From: Bacteroidales bacterium
Lineage (GTDB): Bacteria > Bacteroidota > Bacteroidia > Bacteroidales > F082
Reading direction: 5' to 3'
Length of the DNA: 63,377 nt
Assembly: GCA_017630195.1 (NCBI GenBank)
Contig: JAGBVS010000209.1
Coordinates: forward strand, 1 to 63,377
Shown: positions 42,448 to 51,236 of the stretch, in pieces
How the letters are laid out: the number at the start of each line of letters is the position of its first letter
How positions within the stretch are numbered: the first letter of the stretch is position 1
The notes under the pieces: generated by a model
Database searches by the model: none
What the model was told of the DNA's origin: nothing
Seen by the model: the letters and a program-made list of their open reading frames with translations, nothing else
Position numbers and translations under genes: made by a program

Positions 42448-45159
42448 TTATTTTACGTTTTTATTCCAAAATTCTATGTATTCGTCAACATTCTTATTTG
42501 AGTAGAATATCGGATAATTGTTTTTAGAAATTAATATAACCTTATATTGTTCCTCATTGATTCCACCGAAAAGATAATCTGTCAAGAACATCGCTGTTTT
42601 GTAATCTTCAGCTTTCGACTGATTTTCAAATTCTTCTATCGTTATGATTGTTTCTTGTTTGCTGAGCATTACATTCTTGACTTCAAGCTGCAACATTCTG
42701 AAACTTTCTTTGTTGAAGTCGCTGAGACGTACTTTCAAAGGATTGACCCTCACACTCTTAGTGTTGCATATAATCATGACATAATATGTTTCGTTAGGAT
42801 TATATGAGTATGGATATTCTTTTTCCGGTTCTTTTTCCTTTTGGCGAGCACTTTCGACAGGAAGTCCTAAGCTATACATTTCATTAGCTTTGAGCAACAC
42901 CTCCATAGCGTGCGGTTTGATGCTGCTTTCTGGATAATTTTGAACGAGGCGATAAAGCGCATACGCCATTGAATCAACAACATCAAGCTGACCTATAGAA
43001 ATTGCATCAAGAAATTCAAAACGAGGCATTAACAAAGTGTCGTCAGGACATAATTCGCGAGCTTTAGACGCATACATTCTAACACGTTGATACTGACCTT
43101 TTTTATATGCTTCAAATGTCTTGGAATATAAATTTGATGATTCCATTCCCTTTTCTTGTTCTTTGATGAAATATTCAGGGTCTAATATTATCTTTGCTTG
43201 ATTAGAATCCGGATATTTGCTGAGAATCAAGTTTTTATAATATTCGGCCTTGTCGTTTTCTTTTCTTTCATAATACATTTTGTAAAGATAATACCATGAA
43301 CTTAATTCATATTCATTTTCAGGATAACGTTCATTAAGTTCACTATATGCCTCTATCGAATTGTCATAATCCTCAAGATTATCATAATAAATATATCCGA
43401 TATTATTCAAAGCGTGAAGTATCTGTTCGTTGGCCTCTTCTTTTTGTTTTGGCGTAAATGGAAGCTGTTGTAAATAATAGCCAATATCTGTAGGTTGGTA
43501 TTGAGCGGTATCGGCTGTTATTCCTTCTTTACGTTCTTCCAAAAGTTTTTCGATCTCATCTTCCGAGAGTGTTGCTAACTCTTCTTTTGTGAAATATTCA
43601 AGAAGTTGTTGTTGCTCAGCTTCTTCCTCTGTCAACATGCTTTGTTTGTTCTTGATAAACCAATAGTCTTCTAATTTTCTGTTACCCCACTTGTTCCTAA
43701 ATTCCGTTGCTCCGCGCACCAAAGAATTCTGATTATAGAAATACCAGCTTGGTGCTCCTGACGCCATGTTATTCGACATATCCGGAGTTGCTATCTTTTC
43801 ATCGCCGCCAAGCAAAGCGAGTTGTTCTTGCAATTCTTTCTCCTTTTGAAGACGTTCTTGTTCTGCCTTATATTCTTCAATAACTTGTGATATTATCTTG
43901 TTTCTCGATACCGAATCCATGTCGGCAAGGCGTAACAAGCTGTCTTGCAATTGATAAACAACAAGACTTTCGACCAAATCCGTTAACATGACAGAAAGAT
44001 TCAAAAGGCTGTCATATTCCGGATATGTTCTATCCATTGTCATGACGACGGTGTCGTAATAAGCTTGTGATAAAATATAATCTTTATTGTCGAACAACAT
44101 TGTCGCAACTTTAAGCGACGACTTCACCTTTTGGCGAGGATTGTTGCTGCTTGTTGCTACAGAACTTCTAAGATATTTTATACCAACAGCTTCGTTGTCT
44201 TCTCTCAAAGCGACGTCAGACATCGCAAAATAGATTCTGTCTTTATATTCTTTGTTTTTGGTGTCTTTGAGCATTTTCCAGAACATCTTCATTATGGATG
44301 CGGTATCGCCTGATTCATAACATTTCGCTAAATTCATTTGAGATTCAAATGTCATTTCATAATTTGGATGTTTCTTTATTACAGCTTCAAACTGTTCGGA
44401 AGCTCTTTTGTTATCATTTTGATATTCATAAATTTGTCCTAAAATGAACATTGTCCTGACGCGAGTGTCTCTGTCGAGATTTTTCAATAATGCGCTTTTC
44501 AAATATTTGACAGCATTATCGTATTGCCCTTGTTTTATGTGAAAATCAGCAAGAACCAAATCGAGGTTGTTTCTCACATATTTAGGCATCTTTTCCAGTT
44601 TTGAAGTGGTAACAATCAAGTTTTGAAGAATGGCTTCAGCCTTAGGATATTGTTCCGTTTCGATATAAGTCTTTGCAAGCCATAAGTTTGCAGTATGAGT
44701 TATATCGTTGTACTTGTATGAATTGACTACATAATCGAATGTACGACGTGCAGGAATGTATTCTTGTTTGTAGAAATTAGCTTGAGCCATAATGAGATAT
44801 GAATCGTCGATCCATTTCACATATTCTTTCCCGTTAAAACGCATCGAGTGACGCTGAATGCTGATAGAAGCCTTTTCTATCGCTCTATCCATGTTAGAGT
44901 TAAGTGAGAGCGCATTTTCTTTTGTTCCATAATTGAAAACGGGAAGTATCGCTGTATAATCGTCTTTTACAGCTTCTTTCAACGATTTTTCACCTTCCTT
45001 GACGCTTTGGTCTCCATTCCACCAGACATTATAATGGCTCGTCATGTTGTGATAAACTCTTCTGTTCCATTTGTTTTTCTTGGTAGAACATGATGCTAAC
45101 ACTAATACTGACAATAATCCAATTAAAATATTTAATTTTTTTCTTCTGATTTTCAACAC
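42448..45159 (-). CDS. porW: T9SS lipoprotein PorW/SprE (TPR protein)
   Basis: A 903-residue TPR lipoprotein. Lipobox LASC with Cys24, then STKKNKWNRRVYHNMTSHYNVWWNG, a block shared by PorW of Porphyromonas and SprE of Flavobacterium. TPR units run from about 115 to 330 (for example ANLWLAKTYIETEQYPKAEAILQNL) and 580-680. A low-complexity Glu/Gln/Leu region (EQERLQKEKELQEQL) lies between. Required for type IX secretion, linking the motor with outer-membrane parts. First gene of a seven-gene leftward run. Confidence 0.85.
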   Translation of the reverse strand: MLKIRRKKLNILIGLLSVLVLASCSTKKNKWNRRVYHNMTSHYNVWWNGDQSVKEGEKSLKEAVKDDYTAILPVFNYGTKENALSLNSNMDRAIEKASISIQRHSMRFNGKEYVKWIDDSYLIMAQANFYKQEYIPARRTFDYVVNSYKYNDITHTANLWLAKTYIETEQYPKAEAILQNLIVTTSKLEKMPKYVRNNLDLVLADFHIKQGQYDNAVKYLKSALLKNLDRDTRVRTMFILGQIYEYQNDNKRASEQFEAVIKKHPNYEMTFESQMNLAKCYESGDTASIMKMFWKMLKDTKNKEYKDRIYFAMSDVALREDNEAVGIKYLRSSVATSSNNPRQKVKSSLKVATMLFDNKDYILSQAYYDTVVMTMDRTYPEYDSLLNLSVMLTDLVESLVVYQLQDSLLRLADMDSVSRNKIISQVIEEYKAEQERLQKEKELQEQLALLGGDEKIATPDMSNNMASGAPSWYFYNQNSLVRGATEFRNKWGNRKLEDYWFIKNKQSMLTEEEAEQQQLLEYFTKEELATLSEDEIEKLLEERKEGITADTAQYQPTDIGYYLQQLPFTPKQKEEANEQILHALNNIGYIYYDNLEDYDNSIEAYSELNERYPENEYELSSWYYLYKMYYERKENDKAEYYKNLILSKYPDSNQAKIILDPEYFIKEQEKGMESSNLYSKTFEAYKKGQYQRVRMYASKARELCPDDTLLMPRFEFLDAISIGQLDVVDSMAYALYRLVQNYPESSIKPHAMEVLLKANEMYSLGLPVESARQKEKEPEKEYPYSYNPNETYYVMIICNTKSVRVNPLKVRLSDFNKESFRMLQLEVKNVMLSKQETIITIEEFENQSKAEDYKTAMFLTDYLFGGINEEQYKVILISKNNYPIFYSNKNVDEYIEFWNKNVK

Positions 45160-45239
45160 TTTCTGATAATTTTAAAACTAATCACCGAATATAACTCATT
45201 TTTTTGCGTTTTATTTTTTGGAATTATATTCAGAATATG

Positions 45240-45247
45240 CAAAAATA
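45240..45247 (-). promoter_or_regulatory. -7 box of the porW run
   Basis: TATTTTTG (45247-45240) fits TAnnTTTG, about 80 nt before the porW ATG, and would drive porW-bactofilin-AtpI-like-folE and perhaps the rest. Confidence 0.45.
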
Positions 45248-45351
45248 AATAATTAGGCGTTATAAAAGTGTTTTTTTATAAAAAAATATAAAAAGTATTA
45301 AACTCTCGAATAAAACTTGTAATTTTACGGCTTGAAATAAAAAGTGGCATC

Positions 45352-47097
45352 ATGGATAATTTTGTTGTATCAGCGAGGAAATACAGACCTATAACATTTG
45401 ATAGCGTGGTTGGACAGAAAGCCATCACTTCAACATTGCAAAATGCGATAAGAACCAATACTTTAGCACAGGCATTTTTGTTTTGCGGACCGAGAGGAGT
45501 TGGCAAGACAACTTGTGCGAGAATCATGGCAAAAACCATCAACTGCATGAATCCTACAGCAGAAATGGAAGCCTGCGGCGAATGTGAATCATGTAGAAGC
45601 TTCGATAGTTCTAATTCGTTCAATATTTACGAGTTGGATGCGGCTTCAAACAACTCCGTCGATAACATCCGCGACCTCGTTGATCAAGTCAGAATACCAC
45701 CTCAAATTGGAAGATATAAAGTTTATATCATCGATGAGGTCCACATGCTATCCTCAAATGCCTTCAACGCTTTCCTCAAAACTTTGGAAGAGCCGCCTGC
45801 ATACGCAAAATTTATCTTGGCAACAACAGAAAAACACAAAATTATTCCTACAATCTTATCACGTTGCCAAATATATGATTTCAAGAGAATTACAATAGAT
45901 GATATTAGCAAACATCTTCAAAATGTCGCTTTAAAAGAGAATATTGTCGCAGAAGAAGAGGCTCTTAACATTATCGCTCAAAAAGCCGATGGAGCTCTTC
46001 GTGATGCGCTTTCTATCTTTGACCAAATGGTGAGCTTCTCCGGAAAAAATATTACCTACAAAGATGTCATTGCTAACCTTAATGTACTCGATTACGAATA
46101 TTATTTCAGAGCCGTGGATTATATCTTGGTAAAAGATACTAACTCCATATTGCTTTTACTTAATGAAGTGGTTGAAAATGGCTTTGATATTCATTACTTT
46201 ATACAAGGATTATCAACTCATCTTAGAAACCTTCTTCTCGGAAAAGACACAAGATTGATTGAACTGATGGAAGTTAGCCGTCAGCTTAAAATGAGATATG
46301 CAGAACAAGCTCAAAAATGTTCTCAATATTTTATTTTGAAATCTTTAGACCTTGCTAATCAATGTGACTTGAATTTCAGAAACAGCAATAACAAACGATT
46401 ACATATAGAAATCTGCTTGATGAAAATGTGCTTTGTTGAAGGTCAAATGCAAGGACAAGGACGAGTTCAACCTCAAGTCCCTCAACAACCTCAAGTCCCT
46501 CAGCAACCTCAGGTCCCTCAACAACCTCAAGTCCCTCAGCAACCTCAGGTCCCTCAACAACCTCAGGTCCCTCAACAACCTCAGGTTCCTCAACAACCTC
46601 AAGTCCCTCAACAACCTCAGGTCCCTCAACAACCTCAACCAACAGTTAGAGTGAGCAGACTTAATAGACCTGGTACAATTTCCATAAATGCTGAAGAGCC
46701 TAAAAAAGAAAAAGTTGTTGAAGAAGTATGGAATAACGATTTTTCTCAGGAACAATTGGATAAGGCATGGAACGATTTTATCGTTTCTTATCAACAAACA
46801 TCTCCGGTTTTTATTGCCGGAATAAAAAATGCTGAACCAAGAGCTAACGGCAAATCTGAAATAATTTTCAAAATAGATAATATTCTCGTCGTAAAAGACG
46901 TAAATAATATGCAGGCACTTCATGAATTTCTCAAAAAAGCATTGCATAACAATCAGTTCGTGCTCAAAGAAGAAGTCTTGGAACGACCAAGAGAAGTGGT
47001 TTTATATACTGATAAACAAAAATTTGAAAAGATGGCGAACGACAATCCAAATCTTTTCGACATAAAGGACAGTCTTAATTTAGAATTAAACGTTTGA
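45352..47097 (+). CDS. dnaX: DNA polymerase III subunit gamma/tau
   Basis: A 581-residue clamp-loader ATPase. Walker A FCGPRGVGKTTCA (44-56), four-Cys zinc module with CGECESC, Walker B IIDEVHML and sensor LATTEKHKIIPTILSRCQ. Residues 374-427 are nine exact copies of PQVPQQ, a Pro/Gln linker, followed by a tau-type C-terminal domain. No classical A-AAA-AAG frameshift site is seen in the right frame, so only one product is expected. First of dnaX-acyltransferase-M23. Confidence 0.95.
   Translation: MDNFVVSARKYRPITFDSVVGQKAITSTLQNAIRTNTLAQAFLFCGPRGVGKTTCARIMAKTINCMNPTAEMEACGECESCRSFDSSNSFNIYELDAASNNSVDNIRDLVDQVRIPPQIGRYKVYIIDEVHMLSSNAFNAFLKTLEEPPAYAKFILATTEKHKIIPTILSRCQIYDFKRITIDDISKHLQNVALKENIVAEEEALNIIAQKADGALRDALSIFDQMVSFSGKNITYKDVIANLNVLDYEYYFRAVDYILVKDTNSILLLLNEVVENGFDIHYFIQGLSTHLRNLLLGKDTRLIELMEVSRQLKMRYAEQAQKCSQYFILKSLDLANQCDLNFRNSNNKRLHIEICLMKMCFVEGQMQGQGRVQPQVPQQPQVPQQPQVPQQPQVPQQPQVPQQPQVPQQPQVPQQPQVPQQPQVPQQPQPTVRVSRLNRPGTISINAEEPKKEKVVEEVWNNDFSQEQLDKAWNDFIVSYQQTSPVFIAGIKNAEPRANGKSEIIFKIDNILVVKDVNNMQALHEFLKKALHNNQFVLKEEVLERPREVVLYTDKQKFEKMANDNPNLFDIKDSLNLELNV
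46471..46632 (+). repeat. 18-nt x 9 tandem repeat encoding (PQVPQQ)9 in dnaX
   Basis: Nine in-frame copies of an 18-nt unit; differences between copies (A/G or C/T in third positions) are all synonymous. This produces long spurious ORFs on the other frames. Confidence 0.95.
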
Positions 47098-47100
47098 TTT

Positions 47101-47655
47101 ATGGGATTTTGGAAATGGATAGGTGAGAAAACCTTAAAAATTTTAGGCTGGAAAATAGTTGGCGTAGTGCCGGTGAAAAAATGCGTCATCACTGTGGCTC
47201 CTCATACAAGTATAGCCGATTTCATTTTGGGAAGATTGGCCTATTGTTCTATCGATATGGATGTTAAATTCCTGATAAAAAAAGAATTTTTTGATATTCC
47301 AATTTTGAAATCCATGTTGTTGAAAATGGGCGGACTTCCTGTCGATAGAAGCAGAAACAACAACCTGGTAACACAAGTGGCTGCAATGTTTAAAAATCAC
47401 GACACCCTTAACATTGTAATAGCTCCTGAAGGAACGAGAAAACGCGTTAACAAATGGAAAAAAGGCTTCTATTATATGGCCGAAATGGCTGATGTTCCAA
47501 TCATACTCGGCTTCTTGGACTTCAAGAAAAAAGAATTAGGATTCGGACCTATGTTTTATCCTACAGGAAACTACGAAGAAGATTGGAAATTCATTGAAAG
47601 TTTTTATAGAGGTATAACTGCTAAACATCCGGAAAGATATAATTTATCTAATTGA
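47101..47655 (+). CDS. PlsC-like 1-acylglycerol-3-phosphate acyltransferase
   Basis: A 184-residue acyltransferase: APHTSIADF is the HX4D catalytic motif, GGLPVDRSRNNN the phosphate-binding block, and VIAPEGTRKRVNKWKKGF the EGTR motif. Short form without an N-terminal membrane helix, of the kind annotated near lipid metabolism in Bacteroidota. Acylates lysophosphatidate or a related acceptor. Starts 3 nt after dnaX. Confidence 0.87.
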   Translation: MGFWKWIGEKTLKILGWKIVGVVPVKKCVITVAPHTSIADFILGRLAYCSIDMDVKFLIKKEFFDIPILKSMLLKMGGLPVDRSRNNNLVTQVAAMFKNHDTLNIVIAPEGTRKRVNKWKKGFYYMAEMADVPIILGFLDFKKKELGFGPMFYPTGNYEEDWKFIESFYRGITAKHPERYNLSN

Positions 47656-47661
47656 TATTCT

Positions 47662-48546
47662 ATGGCTAAAGAAAAAAAAGAAACAGAAAGCAGACTAAGA
47701 AAGAAATATCGTGTAGTTGTTTATAACAACGAAAATTATGAGGAAAAAGCCCATTTTAAATTTACTCCGTTGGCTTTGTTCAACATAGTCATTTTTTCAT
47801 CTGTCCTTCTCATCGTTTTGGTAACATATCTCATAGCCTTCACTCCTCTGCGAGAATATATCCCAGGTTATACCGATGTTAGTCTCAACCGACGTGTTTA
47901 TGAAATGGAACGTCGAGCCGATTCTTTAGAATTGGTGTTCAAACAAAAAGACTTGTATATCAATAATTTGAAGAAGATAATAATGGGCGACGATTTTGTA
48001 ACTGATAGTATCAACTCTCTTCTGACAAAATCAAGTAACACTAATTTCAATAATATCACTGATAAAAAATCCAAAGAAGACAGTCTGTTCCGAATCGAGT
48101 ATGAAAATGAAACAAGAAATAATTTGTTCAAACAGGAAATCATAGATGAGATTCCTTCTGATTATAAATTAGTCTCATTCTTTAGCCCGATGACAGGAAT
48201 AGTGACAAATCATTTCAATAGAGAAGAAAAACACTACGGCATCGATATTGTTTCAGATAACAATTCTGTAATCAAAGCAACTGCCGACGGAACTGTAATC
48301 TATTCCGATTGGACCGTGGAAAATGGCTATTGTATTGGAATACAACATAATGGAAATTTGTTCTCGATATATAAACATAATGCTGTTTTGTTAAAAGAAG
48401 ACGGTGATTTTGTTAGCGCAGGAGAACCAATCGCCCTATACGGAAATAGCGGAAGTATGTCAACAGGACCTCATCTTCATTTTGAATTATGGTACAATGG
48501 AACTCCTCTAAATCCGGAAGATTATATTTCTTTTGAAAGGAACTAA
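47662..48546 (+). CDS. M23-family membrane-anchored peptidase (LytM type)
   Basis: A 294-residue envelope protein: cytoplasmic tail, one membrane helix (about 38-60, LFNIVIFSSVLLIVLVTYLIAF), a coiled region, then the M23 domain with HYGIDIV (HxxxD zinc ligands) and PHLHFELW (HxH). All ligands are kept, so it may be an active endopeptidase rather than an EnvC-like activator. Acts on peptidoglycan cross-links. Third gene after dnaX. Confidence 0.9.
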   Translation: MAKEKKETESRLRKKYRVVVYNNENYEEKAHFKFTPLALFNIVIFSSVLLIVLVTYLIAFTPLREYIPGYTDVSLNRRVYEMERRADSLELVFKQKDLYINNLKKIIMGDDFVTDSINSLLTKSSNTNFNNITDKKSKEDSLFRIEYENETRNNLFKQEIIDEIPSDYKLVSFFSPMTGIVTNHFNREEKHYGIDIVSDNNSVIKATADGTVIYSDWTVENGYCIGIQHNGNLFSIYKHNAVLLKEDGDFVSAGEPIALYGNSGSMSTGPHLHFELWYNGTPLNPEDYISFERN

Positions 48547-48564
48547 ATAAATTGGTTTTTTATT

Positions 48565-48572
48565 TATCTTTG
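48565..48572 (+). promoter_or_regulatory. -7 box of rseP
   Basis: TATCTTTG fits TAnnTTTG; leader about 18 nt. Confidence 0.5.
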
Positions 48573-48594
48573 CAGATTAAAAAATATATATTAA

Positions 48595-50067
48595 ATGGTA
48601 GTTTTAGTTAAAATAATACAACTTATATTAGCACTGTCTATCTTAGTGGTTGTCCACGAGTTCGGTCATTTTATAACAGCAAGAATATTCAAGACAAGAG
48701 TAGAGAAATTCTATATTTTTTTCAATCCTAATTTCTCCCTTTTCCGTTGTAAAAAAGTGCACGGACAATGGCGTTTCGCTTTTTTCAGTAAAAACGTGCC
48801 TGAAAAATACATCACACACGAACGCATCGACCCTATCACAAACAAAAAAGAAACAACATACGAAGAAATAGATCTAAGTACTTTGTCGCCAGACGATTGG
48901 CGTACTGATGAAGATACTACAGAATTTGGTATCGGTTGGATCCCTCTCGGTGGCTACTGTAAAATTGCAGGTATGATTGACGAGTCGATGGACTTGGAAC
49001 AAATGAAAAAACCAGCTCAGGATTGGGAATTTAGAAGCAAACCAGCATGGCAGCGCCTTATAGTGATGGTGGGCGGTGTCGTGATGAATGTGATAACAGC
49101 TTATATCATATTCACTGGATTACTCATCTCTCAAGGTTCTCAATACCTTCCAACTTCAGAAGTCAATAAATACGGTATCGTTACATCCCAGCTCGCACAG
49201 GAATTTGGCTTGAGAGATGGTGACAAAATATTGAATGTCAATGGTAATCATATTGAAAACTTCAGAAAAATCCAAATCCCAATGGAATTAATACTCGAAG
49301 ACTCTGAATATATTGAAGTCGAGAGAAATGGCGAAAAAATTAAAATTGAACTTCCAGAAGATGCTGTAGAAAAACTCATCAATAGCAATAGTCTCTTCAT
49401 TTCATATCGCTTCCCATTTGTAATCAGTGATTTCGCTCCAGGTTCTATAGCTCAGAAAGCCGGAATGCAAAAAGGCGACAAAATAATAAAAATCAATGAT
49501 ATAGATGTTCCGTTCTTCAGTGATTTCTCAAATAACATCGCTCAGTTTGCAAATCAGAAAATTAACATAGCAGCAGTTCGTGATAACGATACATTGAATT
49601 TTGACATACAACTTGCTGACGACGCTAAAATCGGAGTTTTTACGGCAGATTTAGAATATAAAACTCAAGAATATACATTCTTCCAAGCAATTCCTGCAGG
49701 CTTCAACAAAACAGGAAAAGAATTGAGCGACTATTGGAAACAATTGAAACTCATATTCAAACCAAGTACAAAAGCCTACGAAAGTCTCGGCGGCTTCATA
49801 ACAATAGGCAGTATCTTCCCATCAACTTTCGACTGGATTGCGTTCTGGAGACTAACAGCATTCTTGTCAATAGTCTTAGCTGTTATGAATATTTTGCCAA
49901 TCCCGGCTCTCGACGGAGGTCATGTTCTCTTCTTATTATACGAAATTATAACCAGAAGAAAACCTAACGACAAATTCATGGAAATTGCACAAACCGTAGG
50001 TCTGTTAATTCTTTTGGCCTTGTTGATTTTTGCAAATGGCAATGATATTTTAAGATTATTCAGATGA
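48595..50067 (+). CDS. rseP: Site-2 protease RseP (M50)
   Basis: A 490-residue intramembrane metalloprotease. VVHEFGHFITA with HEFGH at 21-25 is the zinc site and NILPIPALDGGHVLF the third ligand motif. Two PDZ domains lie between (GLRDGDKILNVNG; GMQKGDKIIKIND). An insertion of about 60 residues after the first helix is usual in Bacteroidota. Cleaves anti-sigma factors and remnant signal peptides in the membrane. Confidence 0.95.
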   Translation: MVVLVKIIQLILALSILVVVHEFGHFITARIFKTRVEKFYIFFNPNFSLFRCKKVHGQWRFAFFSKNVPEKYITHERIDPITNKKETTYEEIDLSTLSPDDWRTDEDTTEFGIGWIPLGGYCKIAGMIDESMDLEQMKKPAQDWEFRSKPAWQRLIVMVGGVVMNVITAYIIFTGLLISQGSQYLPTSEVNKYGIVTSQLAQEFGLRDGDKILNVNGNHIENFRKIQIPMELILEDSEYIEVERNGEKIKIELPEDAVEKLINSNSLFISYRFPFVISDFAPGSIAQKAGMQKGDKIIKINDIDVPFFSDFSNNIAQFANQKINIAAVRDNDTLNFDIQLADDAKIGVFTADLEYKTQEYTFFQAIPAGFNKTGKELSDYWKQLKLIFKPSTKAYESLGGFITIGSIFPSTFDWIAFWRLTAFLSIVLAVMNILPIPALDGGHVLFLLYEIITRRKPNDKFMEIAQTVGLLILLALLIFANGNDILRLFR

Positions 50068-50164
50068 CATTAATTAATAATGTATGAAAAACTTTTTTAA
50101 CAAAAAGAACATACAATAAACAAATAAAAACTAAGTTTAAAATACATAAATAAATAATCAAATA

Positions 50165-51130
50165 GTGCAAAGGCTAAGATACATACTGACCATGATAATT
50201 GTTGCGATTTCAGGAATGATGATGGCGCAACAAGCACCTATGTTTACCAACTACAGTAATTCTTATGCTAGCGTGAATCCTGGTTTCGGAGGTTTAAGCG
50301 ATGGTGTCAATGTGATGGGTATCTATAGAAATCAATGGACTGGATTTGTTGACAATTCTTACGAGAATGCAATAGTATCTCCAACAACAATGTTGTTTTC
50401 AGGTGATATGCCAGTTAAATTGCTTCATGGCGGCGCAACGTTATCTATCATGAATGATAAAATTGCATACGAAGATAATATCAATGTTAATTTAGGATAT
50501 TCTTTTCATTTGGATTTAGGCGGCGGCACTTTAGGCATTGGTATGGCATTCAATATGTTAAACCGTTCTGTGGATTTCGGGAAATTGTTTCCTAACACAA
50601 CAGTCCCAAACGACCCAATACTTCCGTCAGCAGAAGAAAGCGACATGCTCATAGATGCAAACTTCGGAGTTTATTGGCATGTCCCAGAAACATTCTACAT
50701 AGGTATGTCTGTCACTAATCTTTTTGAATCTAAAGGTAGAATGTTAGTCGAAAATGGAAGTACAACAGCGAGTTTTATAGGAGACAGAACATTTTATCTT
50801 ATGGCAGGTTACGAATACCAATTCAATAATCCTATTTATACTTTGCTGCCATCTTTGTGCATTATGACGGATATTGCATCAACGCAAATCAATGCCGGAG
50901 CTAAATTATTATATAATGAAAAATTCTGGTTTGGTCTTAATTATAGATACCAAGAATCAATAGCTGCAATGGTCGGATTGAAATTTAATGATATTCAAAT
51001 ATCGTATTCGTACGACATAAACACTATGGGAATTGCAGTTCAAGGCTCTCACGAAGTTTGCGTAAGTTATTTATTTAAAATGAATTTGGAGAAATCTCCA
51101 AGAATATATCATAGTATTAGATACTTATAA
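50165..51130 (+). CDS. porP: PorP/SprF-family type IX secretion membrane protein
   Basis: A 321-residue outer-membrane barrel. Signal peptide (SGMMMA/QQAP), then MFTNYSNSYASVNPGFGG and VNVMGIYRNQWTGF, the standard N-terminal block of the PorP/SprF family, followed by barrel strands (LSIMNDKIAYEDNINVNLGYSFH; FWFGLNYRYQESIAAMVGLKF). The start is a GTG at 50165; an ATG nine codons later is possible. Lies upstream of gldKLMN as in P. gingivalis porPKLMN. Several paralogues usually exist, each paired with certain cargo. Confidence 0.9.
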   Translation: MQRLRYILTMIIVAISGMMMAQQAPMFTNYSNSYASVNPGFGGLSDGVNVMGIYRNQWTGFVDNSYENAIVSPTTMLFSGDMPVKLLHGGATLSIMNDKIAYEDNINVNLGYSFHLDLGGGTLGIGMAFNMLNRSVDFGKLFPNTTVPNDPILPSAEESDMLIDANFGVYWHVPETFYIGMSVTNLFESKGRMLVENGSTTASFIGDRTFYLMAGYEYQFNNPIYTLLPSLCIMTDIASTQINAGAKLLYNEKFWFGLNYRYQESIAAMVGLKFNDIQISYSYDINTMGIAVQGSHEVCVSYLFKMNLEKSPRIYHSIRYL

Positions 51131-51149
51131 AATCTGATGTAAAAAAATA

Positions 51150-51167
51150 AAATAAAAGTTTTTATTT
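51150..51167. terminator. Weak A/T hairpin between porP and gldK
   Basis: AATAAAA (51151-51157) with TTTTATT (51160-51166), extended by one pair, all A-T. May mark the porP mRNA end but is of low stability. Confidence 0.3.
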
Positions 51168-51184
51168 TGTAATATTATTTTTTA

Positions 51185-51192
51185 TACTTTTG
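51185..51192 (+). promoter_or_regulatory. -7 box of gldK
   Basis: TACTTTTG fits TAnnTTTG, with a TTTG 15 nt upstream (shorter than the usual spacing). It suggests gldKLMN can be transcribed apart from porP. Confidence 0.45.
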
Positions 51193-51236
51193 TGGTTTGA
51201 ATTATTTTTAAATGATTAGTAATAAATCAAAATAAA

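Noticed and set aside
46471-46632. CRISPR-like array
   Set aside because: Repeats are contiguous 18-mers without spacers and encode protein.
46700-46710. Possible programmed frameshift at an A-run in dnaX
   Set aside because: In frame it reads CCT AAA AAA GAA, not xxA AAA AAG, and no stem or early stop follows in the -1 frame.
46376-46947. Long ORFs on other frames across dnaX, with leucine/arginine or valine/glutamate repeats
   Set aside because: They come from reading the 18-nt dnaX repeat in other frames; dnaX itself is complete and conserved.
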